Of a stretch of 64,000 nucleotides of DNA, positions 13,226 to 21,924 are shown piece after piece; position 1 is the first letter of the stretch; each line of letters opens with the position of its first letter. This DNA is from Daucus carota subsp. sativus (Eukaryota; Streptophyta; Magnoliopsida; Apiales; Apiaceae). The stretch spans positions 49,193,364-49,257,363 of the forward strand of contig NC_030382.2 in NCBI RefSeq assembly GCF_001625215.2, in the 5' to 3' direction. The translations under genes and the position numbers were made by a program. The notes below the pieces were generated by a model. That model saw only the letters and a list, made by a program, of their open reading frames with translations, did no database searches and had not been told where the DNA came from.

Positions 13226-13779
13226 GAGATAAATATCAAGTTGGTGACTCGTTTCGTCCAAATGTATCAATTGAGTGACTGATTTCCAAATTGACTCAAA
13301 TTAGACACTCATTAGAAAAATTTGTATTAAAAATATTACTCTATCGTTAGTCGAAATTTTGAAAATATTATATATTGAGTTTCACACATTTTTTATGAAT
13401 GATATTACATCCGAATGAAAGATTCTGAGTCCTACTATTTTTGCTAATATTTTTAGATTTTAAAATTTTTATCAACTATTTATTTTTAATTTTTTGATTG
13501 TTTTATTTGATTTAAATAAAAATAAATAGGAGATAAATTTTTAAAAATCTAAAAATATTATCTAAAATACTAGAACTCGGAATCTTTCATTTAGATGTAA
13601 TACCATTCATAAAAAATGTGCGAAACTCAATATATAGTACTTTCAAAATTTCGACTAACGATAGAGTGATATTTTTGATACAAATTTTTCTAATGCGTGA
13701 CTCATTTGAGTCAATTTAAAAATCAGTCACTCAATTGATACATTTGGACGAAACGAATCACCAACTTGATATTTATCCC
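13226..13779. mobile_element. Foldback MITE with about 260-bp arms
   Basis: The sequence from GATAAATATCAAGTTGGTGA at the left is mirrored by TCACCAACTTGATATTTATC at the right. The arms match nearly throughout, for example CTATCGTTAGTCGAAATTTT against its complement. Copy B of the duplicated segment lacks the element, confirming an insertion. AATAATA flanks both ends as a possible but low-complexity target duplication. No coding capacity. Confidence 0.8.
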
Positions 13780-13810
13780 AATAATAATAATAATATCTTA
13801 ATTGCATTTG

Positions 13811-13903
13811 AAGGGCCTCAGAGATCTTGGTGGACAGATATCATCAGATGGAGCATAAACCCCATCAAGAGTAGCAAATATCTTTCTTACATCACCAGCC
13901 CAC
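13811..13903 (-). ncRNA. U24: U24-like box C/D snoRNA, copy A
   Basis: On the minus strand: box C (GTGATGT, 13895-13889), a first guide GATATTTGCTACT before a D'-like TTGA, box C' TGATGA, a second guide CCACCAAGATCT, then box D (CTGA, 13821-13818). GGGC/GCCC sequences form a terminal stem. Both guides are fully preserved relative to copy B. Because the promoter is missing from this copy, expression is uncertain. Confidence 0.75.
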
Positions 13904-13955
13904 TTTTAATCATGAAAAAATATTCAAAAAAAATAATTTGAAATAAGGAGAGTTA

Positions 13956-14590
13956 GAGCAACTCCAACAGCTTACTTATATCATGTCCTAAATCCAATTA
14001 TAAGGAATGTGACATAAATTAGTGCTCCAGCAGTGTCTTAAGAATATCTTAAATCACTAGGATCCTCCTTCCATGCCTTATTAATGAGGCACCACTAGCC
14101 ATGCCTTATTTGATTTCTTTAATAAAAAAATCATCTCTCTCTTATTGTAACTTATTTTCTCTCTCTTCCTTCCATCTTTTATCAATCTCTTTCCAAATTT
14201 ATTATTATAATAATAATAAGAAATGAATTATAAAGATCATTGTTGGAGTTGAAATACAAAATCTTGTCCTAAATCACTAGGATTCAATATTTTATACTCC
14301 CTCCGTCTCCCTGAGTAGTATACATTGGGGGACGGGGACGCGGCACGGACTTTAATGCTCCTGCAAAGTGTAGTTGTGCAATCTATTTTTAAAATTTTTC
14401 TTTTCTGAATTAAAGTTTGGATGTTATATTTTTATACAAAAAAAGAAAATCTCAAAAATAAGTTACGAAACTATATTTTATAAGAGCATTGAAATGCGTG
14501 TCGAGCAGTTAAAAAGAAATGTATAGAATTAAATGGGACAGAGGGAGTAATATTTATAATGAAGACACTAAGACACTGCTGGAGATGCTC
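13956..14590. mobile_element. Tourist-like MITE, itself hosting a Stowaway
   Basis: Termini are GAGCAACTCCAAC and a complementary TGGAGATGCTC. The flanking TTA duplications are at 13953-13955 and 14591-14593. It carries a nested Stowaway-like element at 14297-14547. Comparison with copy B shows that it landed in the box D end of a box C/D snoRNA, between GGAGAG and the first guide-side bases. Confidence 0.85.
14297..14547. mobile_element. Stowaway-like MITE nested in a Tourist-like MITE
   Basis: Termini are CTCCCTCCGTCTCCC and a complementary GGGACAGAGGGAG, flanked by TA on both sides (14295-14296 and 14548-14549). It lies wholly inside the element at 13956-14590, so it is the youngest layer there. 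Confidence 0.8.
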
Positions 14591-14786
14591 TTAGATGGTA
14601 AACATGGATAATTCATAGGGAATAAAAATGATTTTTTCATCACACTTTTCAAGTATTTTATAAAAAACAAATCAAACAATTTTATATACCCTGTCACCAA
14701 AGAATTCTATTCAGAAAAATTCAGAGATAAAGCTAGTAGCATATACATAAATAAATACATATATGCTACATATCTTTGTCACCTAA

Positions 14787-15054
14787 GAGAATCTCCAACT
14801 CCAAAAACCCTTAGCTAAAATTATACATGTGACATCTAGGAGGCATCTAGATCACTAGATAATACTTATAAAAATTATCTAAAAATTATACAACTCCAAC
14901 CATGTTTAGTTGACTATATTTGTCGAATCAAATAAGCCCCGGAATATATTTTTATACGAGCAAATTTATAAATAATCTTTTTGAAGCCTATACATGTTCT
15001 CATAGCAAAAAATTTACATAATCCATATACCCATCAATATAACCAGAGATTCTC
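14787..15054. mobile_element. Tourist-like MITE with empty site in copy B
   Basis: Termini are GAGAATCTCCAAC and GAGATTCTC, flanked by TAA (14784-14786 and 15055-15057). The paralogous copy B has the uninterrupted sequence GCCTAACGATAG near 16540, which is the pre-insertion site. Confidence 0.85.
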
Positions 15055-15430
15055 TAACGATACTTTCGATGGAACTCGATTCAGGAATTGCAATAGTAGG
15101 CTTCGAAAATACACAAAATCTTCATACAAATCAAAAAAAAAAATGTAGTTTCCCAACGTCCAAATGAACCATTACGAGACGAGTAGCGTGAGAACAATAT
15201 TTTATAGCATCACAAGTACAAATACTTGCAATTAAATAAAAAAAAGGAATTAGTCAAGCAAATAAAGCACACAAAAGAAATATAGACTCGTCACCGTTGT
15301 CCAACATCGAATTCACTAACGTAAACACTTGTAAAAATGGATATAAGCATGTTTGTTTGTAATATATAGCTGTTTTTATGGTCTCCAAACTAAACAGACA
15401 GGGAGGATATAAAAGAAAAAACAGCACTCT

Positions 15431-15496
15431 AAATGTTGCTTCAAGGGAACGAGTCGTTAAGAAACTGATTTAATTCTTCGACCAGATAAAGAAGCC
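15431..15496 (-). ncRNA. H/ACA-like hairpin, copy A
   Basis: Counterpart of the hairpin at 17041-17106. The GCTTC/GAAGC lower stem, a shortened GGTCG/CGACT upper stem and the ACA trinucleotide three bases from the 3' end are retained. The homology to copy B ends immediately upstream, so its own promoter is missing. Confidence 0.4.
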
Positions 15497-15510
15497 TTTG
15501 CTTGTGTCTT

Positions 15511-15879
15511 GTATTTTTTATAAAAGTTTTTTTACCTTGATCTTTTTTAGTACAAATTCGGATCAATAATTTTTATATTAAAACAAAAAAGAAATAACCT
15601 CACATGTATCATATCTTTAAAGATAGACAGTAGTATTAACTCCAAATTTTCTTTCATTTCTCATTAAAGGCCACATCTTCAATAAGTACATCTACAGTCA
15701 TCTTCTACAATAATTTTTGACGAAAGAAAATAATGTCCACGGAATGGATTCATTAATTTACAAGTTATTGTAGTTTTAAATGGTATATCCATGATTTTCG
15801 AAATGACATCGAATTTATATACCAATGGTTATTTATCACCTATAAATGGATAAAATAGGCCTCATAAAACAGATCTCAT
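15511..15879. other. Spacer between snoRNA cluster copies
   Basis: No gene is seen. From about 15840 the sequence resembles 11290-11375 and belongs to the downstream end of the duplicated unit. Confidence 0.4.
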
Positions 15880-16195
15880 TACAAATTAAAGTGCCACATT
15901 CAAAAATTATCTGTTCTCAAAAGATTTAACTACAACAATATGATTCTTCAAAAAAAAAAACACTATAACAATATGAGAAATTATTACATCCAGCAAAAAA
16001 TATTCAAAAACATTAGTATTTGTTCAACTTCAATAAGCAGGCAGCAACTTAAGGACTTGGTGAATTAAGCAAGAACTTTCTAACACCAATGTAGCAGTCA
16101 GTTTCAAAGTCACTCACAAAGAAGTAAAAATTCATATAACATATATATAATACAATTCAAAAAAAAAAAAACAATTAACATATTAACTGCATTAG

Positions 16196-16287
16196 AAGGG
16201 CCTCAGAGATCTTGGTGGATAGATATCATCAGATGGAGTTTAAACTCCATCAAGAGTAGCAAATATCTTTCTTACATCACCAGCCCC
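16196..16287 (-). ncRNA. U24: U24 box C/D snoRNA (two guides to 25S rRNA)
   Basis: Minus strand: box C (GTGATGT, 16280-16274); guide GATATTTGCTACT followed by D'-like TTGA (16253-16250); box C' TGATGA (16231-16226); guide CCACCAAGATCT directly before box D (CTGA, 16206-16203). GGGGC and GCCC flanks form the terminal stem. The two guides are antisense to adjoining 25S rRNA stretches, AGATCTTGGTGG and AGTAGCAAATAT. This is the diagnostic arrangement of U24 (yeast snR24, human SNORD24), which directs 2'-O-methylation of neighbouring sites in the large-subunit rRNA. A perfect palindrome, GATGGAGTTTAAACTCCATC, lies between the two halves. Confidence 0.88.
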
Positions 16288-16331
16288 ATTTTAAATATCA
16301 AAAAAAATATTCGAAAACAATAATTTGAAAA

Positions 16332-16407
16332 GGAGAGTCAGAAGTAGCTGGTTGGTAAACATGGATAATTCATAGGGAATCCGAATGATTTTTTCATCAC
16401 ACTCTCC
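16332..16407 (-). ncRNA. Box C/D snoRNA with a 25S rRNA match
   Basis: Minus strand: a six-base terminal stem GGAGAG/CTCTCC encloses box C (GTGATGA, 16400-16394) and box D (CTGA, 16341-16338). The first antisense element, TCGGATTCCC, is complementary to GGGAATCCGA of plant 25S rRNA and precedes a degenerate D' box. The second element, ACCAACCAGCTACTT before box D, has no rRNA target I can place. In copy A the box D end has been split by a MITE. I cannot assign a family name. Confidence 0.7.
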
Positions 16408-16648
16408 AAATATTTTACACAAACACAATTCAAACAAATGTATCTACCTTGTCACCAAAGAATTCTATTGAGAATAATTCGGAGCTAAAGGTAGAAGCAC
16501 ATACATATATAAATACATACATACTACACATCTCTATCGCCTAACGATAGATCCCTTAAATCCACCCGAGTTGGAATTCGATTCAGGAATTGCAATATTA
16601 GGCTTCAAATATACAAAAAAAAAAAAAAAATCATACAAATCAAATACA

Positions 16649-16720
16649 AAAATGTAGTTTCCCAACGTCCAAATGAACCATTACGAGACGCACCGGATAG
16701 CGAGGGGAACATTTATTCTA
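16649..16720 (-). ncRNA. Conserved block, possible H/ACA snoRNA 3' hairpin
   Basis: About 42 bases are almost identical between copy B (from 16649) and copy A (from 15141), far better kept than the flanks. On the minus strand the block ends CTACATTT, placing an ACA three bases from a putative 3' end. A GTTCCC/GGGAAAC lower stem with a bulge and a CGTC/GACG upper stem can be drawn. No H box or 5' hairpin was identified, so this is tentative. Confidence 0.35.
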
Positions 16721-16820
16721 GCTTCACATGAACAAATATTTGCAATTAAATGAAATAACAGCAAATTAATCAGGAAAGTAAAGCACACAGAATAAATCAA
16801 AAAAAAAATAAAGGAGGATA

Positions 16821-16907
16821 GAACAACTCAGTCCCTTAGATGTTCATTAAAATTGCGATCATATTCGCACATCATTACAGGTCTGTATAGACTCATCACC
16901 GTTGTCC
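16821..16907 (-). ncRNA. Box C/D snoRNA with two guides to 18S rRNA
   Basis: Minus strand: a terminal stem (GGACAAC with GTTGTTC) encloses box C (GTGATGA, 16899-16893) and box D (CTGA, 16831-16828). The guide before box D, GAACATCTAAGGG, is complementary to 13 bases of 18S rRNA (CCCTTAGATGTTC). A second element after box C, ACAGACCTGT, is complementary to ACAGGTCTGT, which lies just upstream in the same 18S region. By the box D plus five rule, the first U of CCCUU would be methylated. The internal part of this snoRNA is deleted in copy A. Confidence 0.8.
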
Positions 16908-17040
16908 AACCTCGAATTCACTAACGTAAGAACTTGTAAGAACAGATATAAGCGTGTTTGTTTGTATGTATATAGCTGTTTTGATGATCTCCAAACTAAA
17001 CAGAGAGACAGGGAGAATCGAAAGAAAAAAACAGCACGCT

Positions 17041-17106
17041 AAATGTTGCTTCAAGGGAACGAGTCGGTAAGAAACTGATTAATTCTGCCGACCAGATAAA
17101 GAAGCC
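17041..17106 (-). ncRNA. H/ACA-like snoRNA hairpin, copy B
   Basis: On the minus strand a lower stem GCTTC/GAAGC, an internal loop and an upper stem GGTCGG/CCGACT form a hairpin. It is followed by AACATTT, which places the ACA box three bases from the end. The distance from the internal loop to ACA is about 14-16 bases, as required for a pseudouridylation pocket. It is conserved in copy A. A 5' hairpin and H box were not found, so it may be a half or atypical H/ACA RNA. Confidence 0.5.
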
Positions 17107-17179
17107 TTTGGAAAACCAGATCTGTGAAACAGAAGATTAGTTACATGAGAGAGATAGCGGCGAGAAGAATGAAAATATT

Positions 17180-17370
17180 AGAACCCTAACTGAGATTGTA
17201 TTGTGCGGATAGATGTGAATTCCATGTGGCGAGAGGCTTTTGTTTATATAGACCAAGCCTGTCACACCTTGGGCTAGGTTACGGTCTTTTTTCTGGTCCA
17301 TTGGGTTTGTGGTGTCTCCAGGCCCAGTTTAAGAGATTAAAGTTGTTTACCTCATGGCTCATGGGCCTGT
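17180..17370 (-). promoter_or_regulatory. snoRNA-cluster promoter (TATA, telo box, site II)
   Basis: Reading on the minus strand: site II-type TGGGCY motifs in either orientation at 17362-17367, 17321-17326 and 17270-17275, a TATATAAA TATA box at 17249-17242, and a telo-box-like TTAGGGTT at 17189-17182. The combination of telo box and site II is established for plant ribosomal-protein and snoRNA gene promoters. Position and direction fit transcription of copy B starting near 17220. The region also lies about 430-620 bp upstream of the divergent asparagine synthetase start, so a shared promoter is possible. Confidence 0.65.
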
Positions 17371-17799
17371 CTACCTTCTTCAGATAAATACGCGAGATAT
17401 TTAATTGATATAATTTATATCAATATATTATATTTAATTAAACTCTAACGCATAATATTATTTTATGAAAATTTTTACGCCAAATTCAACACTAGTATAA
17501 AATTTTCACTTGATTTTCAGAAGTCAGTTACGACTTACGACAGACATGGGAACACCGAACTGCAGCACGTATATACGTGTCAAATTCCAATAGCCCGCAG
17601 CAGACACGTGGAATTAGCTCTACTTGCGGCTGTTGTTTTTGTTATGACTCAGCTACTGGTGCCTAAATGAATATACCTTGATTGGAAAACGACAACTTTT
17701 CAACATATGGGATGTCCCAAGTTTTTGGAGCCTCGTTACTACTTTAAATGGAAACCTCAACCAGATGCATGTACAATTCTTAACTTGAACAACTTAATC

Positions 17800-20700
17800 A
17801 TGTGCGGAATTCTAGCAGTTTTGGGTTGCTCTGATGATTCTCAGGCCAAAAGGGCTCGTGTTCTTGAGCTCTCCCGCAGGTACTTTTCTACCCACAATTC
17901 ATTATTTTTTTCTAATCTCTGAAGTTTTGTTAAAAATCAGTAAAAAATTGATATTCAGTGCTGTTCAACTCTTGGCTGAACTCCAAAATTTGAATATGTA
18001 ATTTGCTGGACCAATCTTGTTTTAGCCACTGTTTGTATGAACATATGTGTACAATCATATCACATACTTCTTAATTTGTGAACTATTCAGTGTAGCTTGT
18101 AAATTTATTAGTTAGTATAGAAGAGAGTCAGAGGCAAATGTGGTTGATGCTGATTTTTAGCTTATAATCTTCATGGAGCACAGACACAATAAGTTGATTT
18201 ATGTTGCATAATCAAACAGACTGAAGCACCGTGGCCCGGATTGGAGTGGTCTTTACCAGTATGGTGACTCTTACTTGTCTCATCAAAGGCTGGCAGTTGT
18301 TGATCCTGATTCTGGTGATCAGCCTCTCTACAATGAAGATGAAAAGATTGTGGTCACCGTAAGTCTTTAAGTAAACCTGTTCAAGTATTCATTCTTCATA
18401 AAATTCAATGTCTTTATGTATATTAACGAATGTGTTCTGTTTCTGAAACCAGGTGAATGGAGAAATATACAACCACGAGGAACTACGAAAGAGTTTGCCT
18501 AATCACAAATTCAGAACGGGAAGCGATTGTGATGTTATTGCTCATCTTGTAAGTGGTGCCCCAAGGAAATTCTATAATTAGAAGTGAATGGTTGAAAAGA
18601 ATTAACAAACAACTCATTTTGCTGGACATGAATATAAATCTTTTCCTCCTAAATCGGAATAATCTTTTAATTACACTTACCTCGGATGAAATTTCAGTTT
18701 GCAATGATTTAACTAATTTATGTTAATGGAATTTGCTTGCATTAGTATGAAGAGCATGGTGAGAACTTTGTGGACATGTTAGATGGAGTGTTCTCCTTTG
18801 TGTTACTGGATACCAGCGATAATAGCTTCCTTGCTGCTCGCGATGCTATTGGGATCACTTCGCTATATATTGGTTGGGGACTTGATGGTAATCTCTTCTG
18901 GTTAAGTTAAAAATTTGAGATAATTGGAGATGAAAAATGATACTTTATAAAAAAAGAAGAAAAATTATACTTTGAATTAGTTCTATAATATGATTTTATT
19001 TCCTGTCTTTAGGATCAATATGGATTTCTTCTGAAATGAAAGGCTTAAACGATGACTGCGAACACTTTGAGGCCTTTCCGCCAGGACACTTGTATTCTAG
19101 CAAGAGAGGAGGTCTTAAAAGATGGTACAATCCCACTTGGTTCTCTGAAGCAGTTCCATCAGCTCCATATGATCCAATTGTTCTAAGAAATGCATTCGAA
19201 AATGTGAGGCTCTTTTGTATAATTATATTACAATCATGATAATATTGACGAGCATAGGCTTACAATGATAACTAATGTCATGTATACAAATATCTGCAGG
19301 CTGTGGTCAAAAGACTGATGACTGATGTACCATTTGGAGTTTTGTTATCTGGTGGTCTTGACTCATCGTTAGTTGCTTCCATTGCAGCTCGTCATTTTGC
19401 AGGCACTAAAGCTGCCAAACTATGTGAAACACAGCTTCAATCCTTCTGTGTTGGCCTTGAGGTATACCTGTTGCTTTAATGACAGATAACTGTAAATTGT
19501 TTTAAAGTACTTTAGTCTTCCCTATGCTTCACATCATTTATGGGACAGGGATCACCAGATTTGAAGGCTGGAAAGGAAGTTGCTGATTATTTGGGAACTG
19601 CTCACCATGAGTTTCATTTCACTGTCCAGGTATTTGACAAACCACTGTATATCATGCTTATTGCATCTAGGTATTATTATAATTGACGAGGTCTAGTTTT
19701 AATTAGTTCTTACTCGGCAGGATGGCATAGATGCAATTGAGGATGTTATTTATCATATTGAAACTTATGATGTAACGACAATTAGAGCCAGCACTCCTAT
19801 GTTTCTTATGTCACGTAAAATCAAGTCGCTAGGAGTGAAAATGGTCATTTCCGGTGAAGGTTCTGATGAAATTTTTGGGGGATACTTGTACTTTCACAAA
19901 GCTCCCAACAAAGAAGAATTTCACCGCGAGACATGTCAGAAGGTAATAGACTTGATTATTTTTATTATATTTTATTATTATAGAAACAGTTCTGTTTAAG
20001 AGTATAAATTCTCCACTGAAGAAATTATTGTTATTGCATTTTAATATGCAGATAAAAGCCCTCCACCAATATGATTGCTTGAGAGCAAACAAAGCAACAT
20101 CTGCTTGGGGTTTAGAAGCTCGGGTTCCGTTTCTGGATAAGGAATTCATCAATGTTGTAATGAGTATTGATCCTGAGTGGAAGATGGTAACGAACAACTT
20201 CCATCCTGCTGTCTTGTTTTCAATAACTATTGCTTGCCAAATTAGAGACTTCATTGGCGAAATAGAGAACTTCAGTTTAGATATGAATGTGTCCTCATAT
20301 TTCAGATTAAGCCGGAGGAAAAACGAATCGAGAAGTGGATACTGAGGAAGGCCTTTGATGATGAAGAACATTCTTATTTGCCTAAGGTTTGAACAAATGA
20401 CTTGCCTTTGTTTACATAACTATCTGTTGATCAGAGCAAGCTGTGATGGATGTATTATTGTGTTTCACAGCATATTCTATATAGGCAGAAAGAGCAGTTT
20501 AGTGATGGTGTTGGCTACAGTTGGATCGACGGCCTTAAAGCTCATGCTGAACTACATGTATTGCATCCTCTCTGAACTTATTAAATATTTTCATTATTGG
20601 CATCTGAAATAAGCTCATTCTGAATACCATTCAGGTCAGTGACAAAATGATGCTGAATGCTCCTAATATCTTCCCGCACAATACCCCTGCCACAAAGGAA

Positions 20701-21088
20701 GCATATTACTACAGAATGATTTTTGAGAGATTCTTTCCACAGGTGATTGAGATTAGTTACATTGTCATAAATAGTACAACGTTTCAAGTCAATTAGAAGT
20801 TCTGGTAACCTATTCGTCTATGTATTTAATTTGTTGAAGCAGAAATCAGCAATATTGACCGTCCCTGGTGGAGCAAGCATAGCTTGCAGTACAGCAAGGG
20901 CTGTTGAGTGGGATGCTTCATGGTCAAGTAACCTTGATCCGTCTGGTCGGGCTGCACTTGGGATCCATGATTCAGCATATGAGACAAAATTGTCATCCAC
21001 TGTGAACACTAATTTGGCTACAAAGATTGTTGACACTGTGCCTCAGATGATGGAACGAAGCTCAACCCAAGTCACGATTCAAAGCTAG
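17800..21088 (+). CDS. ASN: Asparagine synthetase (glutamine-hydrolysing)
   Basis: Thirteen GT-AG exons (17800-17879, 18220-18358, 18453-18548, 18746-18887, 19013-19203, 19300-19461, 19549-19629, 19721-19942, 20052-20186, 20306-20386, 20471-20557, 20635-20742, 20843-21088) give 589 residues, the usual plant length. The start is set by MCGILAV, because Cys2 becomes the N-terminal nucleophile of the class II glutaminase domain. NGEIYNH and GSDCD belong to that domain. The synthetase half has the ATP-pyrophosphatase motif SGGLDSS and SGEGSDE. The enzyme transfers glutamine amide nitrogen to aspartate using ATP, making asparagine for nitrogen transport. An in-frame ATG at 17707 would add 31 residues and bury Cys2, so it is rejected as the functional start. 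Confidence 0.96.
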
Positions 21089-21924
21089 TTCTCCCATTTC
21101 GGGGAATCCACTTATGTGATAGAGTTGATCTATCTGCATAGAAGTTGAAGCAAGTATCTAATATATGCAGCTATGTGAACTATGCAGGCGCCATGCAGAG
21201 TGAATAAACTACCTATTTTTGGTAATGCTCGTTCTATAGGTAAGACTCTGGTGGTGCGCGCGTTATTCTTCAAGCAGTATGTTCTTTGTAAGTTGTGCAT
21301 CTTGTTCAAGCCTCACCTACAAATCTTGGACCTTTGATGTTTATATTTTCCTGTTGGATCAATCTAGTATGTTTGGTGGTTCTATCAGACTCTGGTCCTG
21401 TAAGTTGTAATGGCAGTTTACACTTTGTTAGTGCCCAAGCCTGAAGCCTGGTTTGTATCTTTACTGCTTTGCATTATTATATTCCTGAGAAATATCTTAC
21501 AACTTGTGACAATAGTGCAGTTGATTACTCTCTATAAATTTTTGGTTCTTATCTTAAACTCTCCCCACATGAAAAATGTTTAATTTTATTAAAATACCGA
21601 AAGTGATACTTCCATAACATGCAAATGTTACTGCTTGCCAGTTGCAAGTCATTTTCATTGATAGTCACTTATATTGACCAAGCCTCTGGCATAATATAAA
21701 CAAGACACGAGTCCGTGAACAACACAGCTTCTTAGAAGTTATTTCTTTAGATTATGAAAATAATACATCTCCAGATTTCTTTTTCTTGGAGAAACAGAGT
21801 GAACATTACAGCTATATAAACAGATATATTTTTATGTAAACAGCCTCTATTTTAGATCATATGATATTTAGAAAAATTAATGAGAAAACATGACTAGATA
21901 CAAATGGTAATATAGTGAGCTAAA
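21089..21924. other. Convergent 3' flanks of ASN and TBL genes
   Basis: The 3' untranslated region of asparagine synthetase and the 3' end of the minus-strand TBL gene meet here. No further gene is seen. Confidence 0.4.

Larger units (their letters stand above)
11290..15510 (-). repeat. snoRNA cluster duplicate, copy A (insertion-ridden)
   Basis: This segment aligns to 15880-17110 (copy B) in the same orientation, block after block. Matching blocks include 11290-11390 with about 15840-15950, 13075-13200 with 15955-16110, 13790-13950 with 16185-16335, 14594-14784 with 16355-16545, and 15058-15500 with 16550-17105. It is expanded by a retroposed sequence (11391-13059), a foldback element (13226-13779), and MITEs (13956-14590 and 14787-15054). 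Homology stops just beyond CAAAGGCTTC near 15500, so the promoter present in copy B is absent. It lies downstream of copy B in the transcription direction and could only be expressed by read-through or from a promoter I do not see. Confidence 0.8.
15880..17110 (-). repeat. snoRNA cluster duplicate, copy B (with promoter)
   Basis: This is the upstream, promoter-bearing copy of the duplicated unit. On the minus strand, in order, it carries an H/ACA-like hairpin (17106-17041), a box C/D snoRNA directed at 18S rRNA (16907-16821), a conserved block ending CTACATTT (about 16690-16649), a box C/D snoRNA with a 25S match (16407-16332) and a U24-like snoRNA (16287-16196). The spacing of 75-250 bases and single orientation fit a plant polycistronic snoRNA transcript. 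No protein reading frame accounts for the conservation between copies. Confidence 0.75.

Noticed and set aside
19829-20371. 180-codon minus-strand frame inside asparagine synthetase
   Set aside because: It is antisense to well-supported exons 8-10 and has no recognisable domain.
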